Assembly: GCA_030386875.1 (NCBI GenBank)
Contig: CM059562.1
Coordinates: 69,376,201-69,440,200 of the forward strand
Source of the DNA: Morinoia aosen
Lineage: Eukaryota; Arthropoda; Malacostraca; Amphipoda; Talitridae
Reading direction: 5' to 3'
Length of the DNA: 64,000 nt
Shown here: piece by piece, positions 22,741 to 36,620 of the stretch
Layout: every line of letters starts with the position of its first letter
How positions within the stretch are numbered: position 1 is the stretch's first letter
Position numbers and translations under genes: made by a program
The notes under the pieces: generated by a model
What the model was told of the DNA's origin: nothing
The model's input: only the letters and a program-made list of their open reading frames with translations
Database searches by the model: none

Positions 22741-24945
22741 AAATAATGAAGGCTGACTCTTTTTCAATGAGAAAAATTTTTAGTTTCTGCACGACAATTC
22801 AGTGAAAAACCTCGATGATATAATAATCAACAACTGGGAATCCTTCGAAGGCAAAAATTTGAACAGAACTTCAGTTTTGTTACACCAGTTCCATGAATTA
22901 TACGTAAGAGGAATATGTGCGCAAAATTTTTTATACCCTTCGCATTATTTTTAATAAAAATCTAACCTTCAAGAATCGTATTACAAATGCAGATGATATC
23001 CTTCGGTGTCTTCCACAGAATTAAAAATTCATTACCTTGATGAAGCTTCAAATTTATTTCATCGAACAATTATTTTTATACATTTAAAATTAGAAATGTA
23101 GGAATGAAACGTAACTGACACAAATAAGACCAATACCCATTTTACGAACCAAAAAAGAACCTTCAAAGCAGCGAGAAAATTGAAGAAAGTGCTCACTTAT
23201 AAGATCTATTCAAATATTCCAAAATACTTGCATATTTTGATCTTCATAAGCTTTTCATACGCAATTGCATGCATAGAATTTTGATTAACGAAGACGGCCA
23301 AGTTCTTAAATTATTGGTAAGTGCACGAACTGGCCATTGCGATTATCTAGCTAGAAATAGCGATAAATTCGTACTTCCTTGCTATTTAAAAACAAGATCT
23401 TAATCCAGTGTCTAATTCTCTGGAACTAAAACTTGAAACTGAAACTCGGCTGAAATTCATGAGAAAAAATATTCAAAAAGAATCTTGAAGTTATTTCTAT
23501 CAAATAAATCTTGATGACACCATGTAACAAAATAGTATTTTCTACTGAATAACTCGAAATTACAAGTCAATTTAGTATGGACTGAAATTGCCCTTACGTC
23601 TTTTCTGGAATGTACGATCCTCATTTGGCTTATTTGAAATACTATGTTTGATCAAAGCATAGCATATATAGTGTCAACCCACTATTTCATCAGTGTTGCG
23701 TGCGACTGGGTCAAGTGTACTAGGTTTAACACAATGACAAAATTTAGACTAGCACTTTGATAGAATGCCCTAGAAGTCGCTAAAATTATCAGGACACACA
23801 ACTACCTGTGCAAAAATGTATTCAATGTTGATAGTCTAAAGTAATAATATTCTTAATGAATAACTTGCAGGAAAAAATCTGTAAAGTGATTTAAGTATTG
23901 TAACACTCCTGACAACCTTCTGCGTTAGAATCTAAGCTCTGAAACCCGGCCCTGAATAGATTGGAGTTTATTTATTTCAAATAAAATGATGTTATAGTCT
24001 TCCAAAAGCGGATTATTGACAAAATGATGGCTGCTCCTCTCATTTTGGACAACTGAATGCGCTCGATCTATACGAGGAAGAACTCGAGCCCGAATCACAG
24101 TAAGAGGCTATTCCGATGTTAAATAGAGGTCAAATGATTGCTTCATTTAGTTATTGAACCTTGACTAGGATTTCAGAGACATTTTTTATTTACTGAAGTT
24201 CAAGTAGTTCTAAAGACTCATTGATTCATAAAAATAAATCGATGCATCTGTTGAGTTCATGTGAGCTTCAGTTGGACCTGAAGTAAACGATCAATTAACA
24301 ATTATCTGGTCGACCTGTACGTACTTTATATACTAAAAAAACTCTTATAAGAATCACTAGGTTGCTTCATTGGATTTTCCCCAACAAGCTCTGTTTTCAG
24401 TAAGAAGATAGAGAAAAATTCAACACCGTGCTTCCAGTAACAAGATAGGGCAACATTCAGTTTCCTCTTTCATACTGCAGACAATACACGTCTTTTACTA
24501 ATACGTAGAGGGTTATTCGTTTTCCTCTTGGTCCAACGTTCATAAATCCAGCACATTGCATCATGGATGCAGTCTGCATCTATGACTAATACACGTGACT
24601 ATTTTACCAAAAATATATAATATATTTTTATCGAATCAAACCATATCGAATCAAATCATATAATTGAATCAAACTATTGGTTAAAAAGTACGATCTTCAA
24701 CCACTTCCTCGGAGAAAAAGTTGTTATATGAACAACTGGACCCAACTGGTCTTAAGTGGTTTATATGGTATTCTATCTTATATAATAGCCGTAATGTGTG
24801 ATATCAAAATATATATTTTTACTGAGTAACCATAGAAGCGTTTGAAGCGATAGAAATGGAGATAAATAATGACCGTATCGACGATGCGGGTTTCACTGCC
24901 TCAAAGGTATGAACATGCTATTGAAATCACCGGCGTTCACATGGA
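22741..24945. other. AT-rich non-coding stretch, nothing identified
   Basis: No gene, RNA or array is visible. The words TTTAGACTAGCACTTTGATA (23746-23760 area) and GATTAGACTAGCACTTTGATA (about 25770) are shared, hinting at a dispersed repeat fragment. Confidence 0.5.
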
Positions 24946-24949
24946 TATA

Positions 24950-25095
24950 AAGATTAAGTATAAATTTATCCATATAAGTTTATTTAAATATAAATTTATC
25001 CATATAAGTTTATTTAAATATAAATTTATCCATATAAATTTATACCCATATAAATTTATCCATTTAAATTTATACCCATATAAATTTTCCCATTT
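24950..25095. repeat. AT-rich 30-bp minisatellite
   Basis: About five copies of a unit built on TATAAATTTATCCATATAAG, two nearly exact and the rest degenerate. Because the unit is 30 bp, a plus-strand frame (24869-25138) stays open and repeats a KFIHI motif; this is a by-product of the array. Confidence 0.85.
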
Positions 25096-28000
25096 AAATT
25101 TACATGAAATAAATTTATCGATAAAATGGATAGATTAGTTTCTTGTTCACAGGAGAAAAACGATTACAGTGCATATTCAAGACGTTATGACGGTCGTGTC
25201 ACAAAGACGCTAATCACACTTTTTGTAATAACGTAAGTAGAGGACGTCTTGGGAAATTCATTTTGATTTGTTACCACTTGTAGGATCTAACAAGATAAGC
25301 TTTTGTTTTTCACGTGAGATTTCGGTAGGATTCGCACCAATTGCAAAAAGAGGAAGAATGTATATTTCTTCTGGGATGCATACCTCAGTTGAAAATCATG
25401 GCCATTTTTGAACGTTTTCTGTGACTGAAAACAGCACGCTTAAGCATGTTTTGATAGGATTAACAGCCGTTTGCTGGTGAGGACGTCTGTTTTTTTATGA
25501 CAGTTAAAACCGGCCAAAAAATTCTAAATTCGGTTAAAACAATTCGGCAATTACCGCCTTCTACGGCTGTGTACTGTCTCCTGCTGCTCCACACAGACCT
25601 CACGTGAATTCATCCTGGCCGGAATGAGGGAAATCAGGGTCGAGTACGGCCATAATTAAGTCTAGCGCCGCTTCTACCTTACACAACCTGTCCCAACCAT
25701 TTAATTCAACTTGCATGTGTGAAGACGGTGTGGATTTTAAACTGAGACGCATTTCACATAAAATAATGATTAGACTAGCACTTTGATAATGACTAAACTA
25801 ACAACTAGACCGCTAAGTATTAGACTAGCACTCAACACCCTATACAGGGTGTTTTGAGAAAATCATCCTTAATCAAATCTCATGTCTCTATCTAAAATTT
25901 AAATATTTATGGTTTGTTTGTTACATATAATTAAAAAAATTGATCTGTGTAACAATTATTTTTTGTTAAGAAGTGTTCACTCTAAGTGTTCAGCACACTG
26001 CTGAATGAATAAGAGTATAAGAGCTAATGTGCAAAACGTTATAATTTACGCTTTCTCAAATCAAGAACCAGCAAAAAGTTTTCGAGACTGTAATTTAATT
26101 AAATATACGAGGCATAAATGGAAGCGCTAAAACGCCTGATCTGGTACTACATGACAGGCGTATCCTTCAACATATCCACCATTACGCTTTTCATACTTAT
26201 ATCTTCTCGATTTTTCATTACGAACATAATTCTTCTAATAACCAGTAGGTTGTTTTTTAAAGCATGAAACTTGTTTTTGATTCGTTGACCCAAAATTTCC
26301 AGCAATGGAGGACGTGAATTATCATCGAAAAAAAGCACGTTAGCATTTTTATGTTTCGGTAAATTTTAGGATAGTGAAAATTCTTTGCTTGATAGTCAGC
26401 GACATTTTAGAGCTTCATTCAAGGAAGTATATGGATGATGAACTCGTGGGCTTCAAGTCTAAGTTTATTGTATCAGAATACACTATTTAAATATGTTGTT
26501 TCTTAATTCACTCACTAAAAAATGATGCTTTTCACTCAAAGTCTTTCCAAAAGCAATTTAAATTATATCCTGAGAACTCATAATTCAACGCTTGCTCACA
26601 AAAATCCCCATGTTTGCAAAGGTTAAATTTCTTAATAATATGCAATAAACAGAATTCATTAACTCTAATTTAAAAAAGAGATATGAGTTTTCAAAATGAG
26701 GGAATATTTCTAAACTCCATAAACATAAAATAGTTATAAAAGATACACTCAGACTTGAAGTCTTCATAAATATACGTTAATTTCCTAATGATGGTCGCAG
26801 AAAATCCAAGTGAGAGCTTGGGATACATACAAAAATTTTGTTTTGTTAGGGTCATTAAAGGAAAAATAATCTTATCACTTTGAGTTGTTCAAGCAAGCAG
26901 AGAGCAACGCGATTTTATTTCCAACCTAAGGAAGAGATTTAAGTGTTGTTATTTTTTTTATTGAATATAAGTCATTATGATTTAGGAGTGTAATTAATGG
27001 CTGAATTATTAAACGCAGACATTCTGCACGAGCCGCGCACTTTAATATAACAATATAATTTGTAGGGATTTAAATGCATGCACTATACCTTGTGTGTGAT
27101 CATTGGATTTTTAATGTGAAGCAGCCCGGAAGTGCGTGATGAGCGCATCTGGGATATAGGCTTCACTGCATAAATGGTATGAGTGTAATGTTTGTTACAT
27201 GAGTTTCATTAGGATACATTTATTTGTTCAGCGTCCGCACTTGGAGGATACTAAACATTACCTGTCGCTACCTGTTTTACTCCAGCTTCATACGGAGTGC
27301 ACGAATAATTCTCCGTCTAAAGAAAAGAACTTAACTCAAGAACACGCATGATCCTACACGTAGTTAATTAGTAACCATCTCAATTGAAAACTTTTTATGC
27401 TTTACATTTTATGGGCAGCTGAATTTTGCGCTATAAAACGAAGAAAATTCTTGAGGTAGCAAATGCTGTCTGATACAAAAATAACCTAAATGAATAATTG
27501 TTGGGCTTAACCGAACATTTGTAAATCTAGCTCTTTTTGACGGGTCGTGTACGTTAGCGTCGTGAGAACACTATACAGTGATACGTTCGTCGAGTAGGAA
27601 GTTTCGTTACAAATTCCTCAACCATTTTCTTCTTTTTTAAATTACTCTCAATTAATTTCGTCCGTTGAAAGAACATTAAATATACCATGTACAATGACAA
27701 TTAATTACCAACGACAAATACTCTTTAAAAATACACCACCAACGTCGAGCATCTGCATTTCTGGAACCAAAAAAGACTTCGCGGTAAAATGTCATCCAAC
27801 GCAGAAAAACACCGAAAATGATATGGTGAGTAAATCTTTGACTGAATGCACTTAGCAATTGCCAACGAAATTGGTTTGGTTTTGATTCTGGCATTATGAT
27901 GATGGCGGCAACATAAGCATTTGCCTGCAAAAGTTAAGGCTTCAATGCGCGATTTAAGCAGCTGCAAAAAGCGCCTCAAAAAAGCCTGCAGAAGGTCGAA

Positions 28001-31000
28001 GTGAACAACTTACGGCCAAATCCGCTTCATACTTTTGCTCGTCCGCCTCAAAGAGAGAAAGATAATGTAAAGGCCCACAAATTACGACCTCTTTTTGCCG
28101 AATGCAAAGCGCTCTCGAATATTATGGGAGCGCTCAAAGAAGACAGAAACTTCTTTACGAGTTTAAAACCAGTACTTAATATTGCAAAGCCTAACTTCTC
28201 GCAATGATTAAAGAGAGCCAATATCTTAGTGATGCTTGTGTCTTCCATTCCGCGGACCATACAGAAAAACAGGAAATTTAGAGATAAAATTCGTTCGTGG
28301 AACGAAATGCCATAAGTTCAGTTATACTGAAAAATATTACCAAGCAGAACAGTTCGACAATATCATCAAAGCAGACGTGATATGTTTGAGCAAAAAATAG
28401 GGTAAAATTAAACACAATATAGCTTCAATATATAGGAAATATAATTTTCTCAAATCTCGGAAAAATACGAAGATCAACAGAACAAAGCATCCCAAAAGGT
28501 TCATAAAAATAAATCGCCAAAATAGGATGGTTTGTAGGGCTTCATTTCAAGTGCTACGCGACGATCGTTGCCTGTTTTACTCCCACGTACACAATTTTAA
28601 AGGTACGCGTAGTTCTCTTTTGGAAGAAACGCACTCAGTACAAGGACGGGCATAATATTACGTGTGAGAAGTTGCCATCTCAGTTAAGAACTCCATATTT
28701 GCAAATAAGAATTACACGATGTATTTTGTAGTGACTCAAATACTCTCAAACAAGTGCAATGCCCGTCAGAATTGTGACCTAACTGTACTGGAATAGTTTA
28801 GTTTCAAATCAATGGACAGTAAAATGAAGTACCAGAACATTAACCAACACTTGAATATGGTGAAGAAAGTAAATTCTTCAGAAAAACTTTAATTTGAACG
28901 ACACCCGCTCGTAAGAATAAAAAACCGCACCTTACAACTCAGCAAAGCATAAATAACCTGCGTTGCTAGCAGACTCGAGAATCAATCCCATCATATGTTC
29001 TATGCGCTCCACAAAGCAGTCACACTTCAATCAAATGAGCAAAATTTGCGAGCTAATCATGTGCAGTACTTTGGCTCTGTTTGTGATTTACGACTTGCCT
29101 ATGTAGTTGCTTGTACCACATTTTATTTACTGAAAATGATAGTCAAATAATTTCCACCTAAAGTATCCGTATGCGTGACTGTTACACTGTAAGATGCCTA
29201 CATTATGCGTGCCAATCAAGGCAAGTCAACATGTTCAGTTTTTAGCAACTTCGAAAGATATTTTATTTATATACTTACAGATAGTCTCGTTTCCCTGATA
29301 GTCTTTGACGGTCTTGTTCCTTTGAATGTTTGAATGTTTGTATGCTTGTGCGCGTGTGTGTATGCATGTCTCCTATGGAACTTTGATTTCAGTGTTGACA
29401 TAGGGCAGAATTAAACATCATGCATATAGAGCTAAGATGGGACAAAATTCGCTACCCTCCTTTTGATACTAATAAAGGGTGAATTTTAGTGTCATCGCGA
29501 GCTGTAATATAATAACTGGCGACATCCTAAAGAACATTTAAAAAAAATAGACAAGAATCGGGAAAAACGATGCTGCGTTTTCAAAATTTAACAAAAGAAA
29601 CTAAGTAGTGATGCAAAAAAAAATTGTGCGACTGTATAGTATATTAAATGTTGTGTTCCTTTGAGAGATTTGAAACATTTTATCACTAAGTCACTACCGC
29701 TATTGACAAGAATTTGGAAGTCTCTATCGAAAATTCGCCTTAGTCATTTAAATCAAGTCCCGTAAAACATTAAGTGAGTTATTGCTCAAAAACTCGATGT
29801 GAAATACTTGTAATGAAATCATGGCCCACAGATTTCCGAATGAACGCATAGGGTATGTATTGTTCCATCATTTTCTTGGAACAGACGATTGTCAGAATCA
29901 TAATATTCGTGGAGAATTCGACGACTCGTCCATAGCATACTCTCTAGCATTTTGCAATAACGGGTCTGAATAAAATACAGTGAATTATCTTCTTAGAAAA
30001 TATATGAGCATGCACTCTCCGAAATTTTCCATAGCTCAGAGATAAACCTTCTCAGAGTGCAGTGGTCTTCGGTGCAATTCGCGAAGTTCACTGCCAGACC
30101 ACCGTTAAAATTGTATCAATTATACTTTCTCGATAAATCGAAGTGCGCTTGATCACCGCAGATCAGAGCACATGTTCGTGGAATGTTCTATATATTGCTA
30201 AAACACAAAGTTATGCATATTTCCTGATCGCTCTCGTACATCCTCGCATTTCAGAATTAATTTCGATGTAATTCACAGTGGTGTAAAGATTTACCTATTA
30301 ACGCTATTAGGTCTCGTTATTCATTAGCTTAAACGTTCATTTGGAGCAATCTGTTGTGAAGGCTGAGTGCACTCGATTTCAAAAGTTTTTGAGATCCATA
30401 CGAAAACTGGCTACAAACGCTCGGGCAGACTTTCACGCAGGTGCGTATGATTGTACTTTAATACTTGTTAATGTAAAGTTGTCATTAAGACATCGCTGGT
30501 TTGGTAAAAGCAAAATGTTATTTATGCATAATTTTATGCAAAAATCCTTTCAATTCCTCCGTTATCGTAGCAAATAGTTACATATAACAGGCCTCGGTAT
30601 CCCATAAATGAAGAAATACGATCTTTTCTAAACCTACATGTACTATATAAACAGTTGTTGCATTTATCCGTAGATTATTATTCAACACTATTCAGAAAAC
30701 TCAATACGCCTTCATTTTTATTATCGATAACAAAGTTGGAAAAACATAGGATTAATTCAAATATTTTTGTTGCATTCCAGACGTCGGATCCCCGCTGTTA
30801 TCTCTAACTTGCCTCGCATATAATTTACATACTTAGAAGCTTAACAACGCATTGGTTTTTTGACTCAAAGCTAGGAAAATATTCTTCAAATTTGATCTTG
30901 TAACATTTACATTCATGATATTTTTTTAAACTTTTTGTATTTAATTTTCTTTGAGTTCAGTCTACGTTCCTTTTATTTAAATCTCCATTATTTGTTTGTG

Positions 31001-33277
31001 GGATGTACACGTACTTATTTCTCCTAATATGATTCAAGTTTCCTTTCATACATATATATGAATATTTTTTACACACGCATCGTTTCCGTATTTAATTTCT
31101 TTAATTGAATAGATGTTTCTAATAATCTAGTGTTTATGTATAACAATACTTTCACATTTTTATTCAAAGACATGAACCTATTTTCCAATGATGTCGAAAG
31201 AACCGAAGTCCTCATTCAAGCTTCACGCAATGCAAAGTTGGCGTGTTGGCGTTTTATCTTCACTGAAGTCGGCGGCAGAAATGCTCGTGTGTGTCTGATG
31301 GCACAGGAAATGAGGCCTCGACCAGAACATGACAATTGTTGCAGGGCTGCCGCTAACTCTTTGGAGACTCAATAGAACCGTGAGTTCGTGATGCCGTCAT
31401 CATTGCCTCTCTTGAACTTGAGTTTACCTGTTTTTAAATCGTTGTTTTTGGAAGGTAGTGACATACGTGACACAGATTTTTAGCTGTTGATCGTGATCCG
31501 CAGTTAATGATAGACTAAATTAGCTTCACGAGACTTCTATAATCAAAGATTTGTTCTTGAATAAAACAGATTTGTTCTTGAATAATACTTATAGGCAGTA
31601 ATCAATGAATCCAGCGCATCGCGTCTACAGACACTATACTTAATAATTTCCATTAATTATATGATCGACAAGCTGAACAAATTAAGAGTAATAAAAAACC
31701 AATGGGCAAATAAGTCTACCATTAAGCTATATTGTATTCTTCAGAGAGAAAAGTTTATACAGAGGTCAAGTCCATTCAAAAATTCCTCCTCCCCAATCTC
31801 ATGAGATCGCCTCTGTCCAGGCAAGGGAGTCTTAAGCCAATACAATTAGTTAGCCAATACACCAGCAAAGCGAAAAGCGTTAAAAATACATAACTTAAAT
31901 GTAGGTAAATCGGTAATGAAATTATCTGGAGTGCATACTTGGTCAAATTACTTTAGTTCGCTAAATTTGCGTAGAAGTAAAATTGAAATTTAACTCACAT
32001 ACTTTACAATTTTAATATGAATAAAATATTACGTTTGTAGATTTTTTGCAACCACGCGAATTAAGAGCACGTAAAGGAGCAAATTTCGGTTCAAATTTGC
32101 AGAAAATAACAAATTAGGAGACATACAAATTAAGTGCGCGCGTCAATAACGAGTTACACCTACATTTCATACGTCACTATGGTCATTAGATGGTCAAATG
32201 AGATAGGAGCAGTTTGCCAAAGCATCCAGTGAATTTTAAAGTGATGACGACGGACAGAAGGGATTCCCACCTTGCCTGAGCCTGCAGCACGCTATAGGGG
32301 CTGAACGCATAAATGCTTTCAAAGAACATCGATTATATCAGACACTTCCTCAAGTACAGCATGCACAGTTAAAAAACTAGGAGCAGAGGCATTATGTGAG
32401 TAATTTTTTTAAACACCGTAGTTTTAAAATCTCTGATTTAATTCGTTTCAAAGCGTTACTGAGGTAACGAAGTCTTGACTAAGACAGGCGAAAGCTTTTG
32501 AGTATCCGGTAACTAGTATGCATTATACATACTATGTGAGTTGGATTTCAGAAAATAACCGTTTAATTAAGCTGATTTGCTTCTCTCGACGTACACGTTC
32601 CCTTTCTATAGACAGAGGGCAAAAACAGAATTCCTTCTAAAATCTCATTTTGTTTCACTTAGAATTTCTTCGCTCGCTTAGCTGTAGACGGCATCATGCT
32701 GCACAAACGCGCAAGCTGAACTTTCACACTCACAATTGGTGGGTAAATTTCTCATAAATAGTTTCCCTTCCCTGAATTCAGTTCAATTTGGCGTCAGAAA
32801 AAGGGAGCGAGATTATCACTCGGTACAGGACCATCCATTGCGGCGGCTCGCACAACTCACTCTGTAATGATCGCAGAAAGAAGCCAAAATATTTTGCAGC
32901 AGTACACCCTTCATCAAAATGACTAGTTAATAAATTCCTCACCGTCGAGGCTGCGCACGCACCTAACTTCATGATCAGGCGACCCCTCGCCCATAGACAA
33001 CGTATCTGACAGGACGGTGATCATTTAAAAACTACCATTTTAGTATGCAGTAAGACGCGAGTTAATGAAGCTTCCTTCTCCACATATATTGTGACAAGCT
33101 TTATTATTTCTCGTAAATTTCACACGAAATCAAATTTGAATTTTAAATTTCATCCACATGAAAATACTTCGGTCTTTAAATACGATGAAATCGAAATCTT
33201 TTGAAGGGAATATAGCTGAAGGTACCAAATCTAACACAAGTCAACTTTCTGTTTATTTCTACTAGGGATAGAAAATA
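25096..33277. other. Long AT-rich non-coding stretch
   Basis: About 8 kb with no recognisable gene, RNA or long repeat. Two TCACGTGA E-box palindromes occur at about 25310 and 25603. An ACACCCTATACAGGGTGT near-palindrome lies at about 25837-25854. Frames such as plus 30341-30577, plus 31130-31375 and minus 27676-27979 have no domain or splice support. Confidence 0.5.
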
Positions 33278-33282
33278 TTAAT

Positions 33283-33590
33283 AAGAAAATATAAGAAAAG
33301 AAAATATTAAATCAGAAGGAAGCAATAAGAAAAACATTATATCAGAAGGAAATAATAAGAAAAACATCATAACAGAAGGAAGTAGTAAGAAAAGCATTAA
33401 ATCAGAAGGAAGTAATAAGAAAAACATTATTTCAGAGGGAAGCAATAAGAAAAACATTATATCAGAAGGAAATAATAAGAAAAACATCATATCAGAAAGA
33501 AATAATAAGAAAAACATTATATCAGAAGGAAATCTTAAGAAAAACATTACATTAAAAGGAAATAATACGAAAAACATTAAAATATAAGGG
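33283..33590. repeat. 30-bp A-rich minisatellite, about 10 copies
   Basis: Units of the form AAGAAAAACATTATATCAGA plus GGAAATAAT repeat every 30 bp with moderate divergence. The minus strand is T-rich and yields a 139-codon hydrophobic frame (33278-33697) with a MFFLLFPSDI repeat, which I regard as an artefact of the 30-bp period. Confidence 0.93.
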
Positions 33591-36040
33591 AAACAGTGCT
33601 CACACTGAAGAGATATATTGAGCACAAAGTACGGTAGCCAGGGCGCATACATACACAGCGAGCTGGACGTGCAGCGAGAAAGTATCTCCTCGTTCAATTG
33701 TACTAATCCCGAGTTTCAGGGCGCATACTTTACGGCGACTTAGAGCCTTGCGTGGACATAATTTAACGTACAATAATAGGCCATACGGAGCCAAACGCGC
33801 AATCGGAAGTTCTATTAAAAAGCTTTTACCGATGAGGTACTATGCCTGAGCACCAGCTTTTTAGTCTAGTCCGATATATTTATTGAACGTTTGATTATTT
33901 GAACCATGAGAGCTGAGAGCCATAAAAATCAATGACAAATCTCCATTGTAGATCTCTGCGAGCGCATGTTTATGTACGACGCGGGGCTGCGGAGCGCTGT
34001 CTTCAAGGTGGTAATCTTTCGAATTACCGAAGTTACAGTAGGACAACTAAAGAAGTAAGATACCGCAGTAATAACTCAGACCTCGCAGTGTGTTCTTCTA
34101 GAAAGCGTGTACTTGAGCGAGGCACGGATAACAGGGAGAGTATGTCATTGTAGAGTAGCATTTTTCAACGGGCGAGAAGCTACTATAACTTCAACTGTGA
34201 TGAATCAAAGCAATTTCGGGAACACACGAGCACTTCTTCGAGTGCGTCTCCGCTCATCGTGAGCGCGATATGTGACAAAACTGGCAGTATTTATCTCAAA
34301 TCCGTAAAGGCGTTTTCGTGGTCTTAAATTCGAACAATTTTTAAGAAGTGATCAGAATATTATTTAATAATTACAATTACAATGGAGGAATGGTTTTGTG
34401 TAACGTTAGTGTCTAATTGATGGCGGCAATTTTATGAAGAGTGGAACGCTCATCTGCACCTCGTCAGCCCCAAATAGCCCCCGTAAAATCTACCATAAAG
34501 ACAGACTTCAAAAGAGCCAGGCGCTCACGACACCAGCAGTATTTTCTAATACACTCTGGCGCGTATTTTAGCGCACGATTTTCAAAGCATTTTTTTTGTG
34601 AGTGTGGGCAGCTGTAAAAGAATCTTGTGCTGGATGTGGTCTCTAAATGATAAGGTGTTCCTGCCAGTAATGGTGCTATCGAGAACAAGCATATGATTTG
34701 AGCCCGACGTGGCTCTCGAAGGCCCCATATTACTCTCAGATTGCGAAGCTTTTTTCCTCCGTTTTAAAGTTCAACTTGATCTCAAGAGTAATTGGAGGAG
34801 TGTCAGAAACTGGCTCTTGGAAAAGGACACGGCGCACATTTGTTCGACAAAACTCCTACGTTTGGATCCTTTCCTATGTTTCACTAATATTCGATAGATC
34901 AGATGAACGGTTTAACCTTACCAAGGAACCACCATTCCAGAGGTTAAGGTTTGAAAAGAACGGCGAAATGCTGAGTAAAAGAGAACCTTGCGCACAGCGT
35001 GGAAGACAAGGGAAAAGTAGGGGAAAGAAACAACTGATATCTTGAAACAAAAATGTTTTTCATCATTTAACACACCCCTTGGAAAACCTTGCCCGAAAAG
35101 CCTGAGGGCTTGAAAGAAACAAGTGTGACTTTATTATAAAAAAAAAGACTTGAGACGAGGAATAGCCACGCCATTTAAAGAAGTGACAGGATGAAACACT
35201 CCGGATAAAACGATCCCTGTATAAATCTGTAGTTCCTCACACCTACTCCTTTCATTTCACGTCAAAAATAATTGAAGTGCAGCCAAGGATTTTAGTTCGG
35301 AAAAATTAATGTACGGTTTCCAGCAAAGAATAGGAGCGTAGGATTTTAAAGGAGCATGAGGTTTTAAGTATGATAATGTACATAGAGTCATAGTTCTTCA
35401 AAGCGCTTATGGGAAATGCACCCAAAAGAATAAAATTCATACGGGCTGCAGCTTAATCATGATATGAAGCCAACTCTTTGTGCCGTGCCCAGCAGTACGT
35501 TCATGAAAAATCCTCCCGCAGCGCGGATTGCATTAATTTCTTCACAAAATACCAACAGTACGGGTAGAACTGGCACAAGTTGACATGGCACGCAGCCTGA
35601 GCGTAGCGTCTATCGAGTTTGTTACTATGCTTGAAATCATTAAAATTAATTTTAGTCGTCCCTGTACATGTAGAGCTTAATTTCATTCCAGGAAACTTGT
35701 TATCGTTAAAATTCATTATATGCGTCCATATTACAATAATTTTTTCATTTGAGAGGTGTTCGATTGAAGATCAACAAAATGACAAGTTTCACCCAACAAT
35801 CGCTCCCAGTTATGCTAAATTTGTGGTTTAACTCAGTCACCAAATCACCATGCCAGTGAATAGACTTTGGAAATTTGTGAGGTAATTTAGCGTATCCTCT
35901 TACTGAGGAAAATTGAAAGAAAATATATTTGCTGAATTACGAAGACCCAAAAATTATTTTTGTAAAAATTGACGATTCAAGGACTGTTAGAATGCCAGTT
36001 CTCACAATGAAATTTTTATACTCCAAAAATTTCCCCTATG
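33591..36040. other. Mixed non-coding stretch
   Basis: Several modest frames (plus 34698-35045, 115 codons; minus 34464-34688, 74 codons) occur in slightly GC-richer DNA at about 34450-35050. No domain, splice pattern or homology is apparent. Confidence 0.45.
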
Positions 36041-36043
36041 GAC

Positions 36044-36220
36044 TGAAAATCGGCACACTAAAGCTATTGCACACCAATGGTTTGAAAATCAGCACACTAA
36101 AGCTATTGCACATATGGCCTGGAAATCAGCACACTAAAGCTATTGCACCTATGGTTTGAAAATCAGCACACTAAAGCTATTACGCCTATGGTTTGAAAAT
36201 CAGCACACCAAAGCAGCTAT
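36044..36220. repeat. 37-39-bp tandem repeat, about 5 copies
   Basis: GAAAATCAGCACACTAAAGC recurs from 36044, with unit starts at about 36044, 36083, 36120, 36157 and 36194 and the last copy degenerate. The array abuts the GC-rich patch that follows. Confidence 0.93.
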
Positions 36221-36224
36221 TGTT

Positions 36225-36620
36225 GGAAGCGCGTTCAGTTGAGCAACATAAGGCGCGCGTCTGGAGAGCGCACCACCAGCTCGGCCGGCCCTAATCTCAG
36301 TTCCGACACAAGCTGAACCCTGACGCCATTTCGTGCAAAGATTTCACGCGCAGCGAGCGCACCGTAAGAATCGTCAATAATTTGGCCTCTTGCTCTTGGG
36401 CTCATTACAATTTCATGAGGCTGCGCTGCGGATGCAATCTGAGCTATCAGTGATGGGTAGGCGCCCTCCTCATCGGCCCGCTAATATGGCGCTTGTATGA
36501 GCACCAGATAATGCGAAGCTATCGTGCACAGCCATCCATTGCTAGTGACACTCGAGCTCTGTAGCTCTGGCAGTTACTGAGCCTCATCTATATTAATGGA
36601 CTACGTAACGTCGGTAAGTT
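36225..36620 (+). promoter_or_regulatory. CpG-rich patch ending in ATG and strong splice donor, possible first exon
   Basis: About 390 bp, clearly GC- and CpG-richer than its surroundings (GGCGCGCG, GGCCGGCC, CACGCGCAGCGAGCGC). Near its end an ATG at 36596 begins six codons running to TCG|GTAAGT at 36613/36614, a near-ideal donor. This is what a short coding first exon behind a CpG-rich promoter would look like. No downstream exon was identified and the motif combination could be chance. Confidence 0.25.

Noticed and set aside
33278-33697. Minus-strand 139-codon hydrophobic protein resembling a membrane protein
   Set aside because: T-rich reading of the 30-bp A-rich array. The hydrophobicity follows from base composition.
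34698-35045. 115-codon plus-strand frame as a gene
   Set aside because: No domain, no promoter or splice context, and an overlapping frame is also open; length is within chance for slightly GC-richer DNA.
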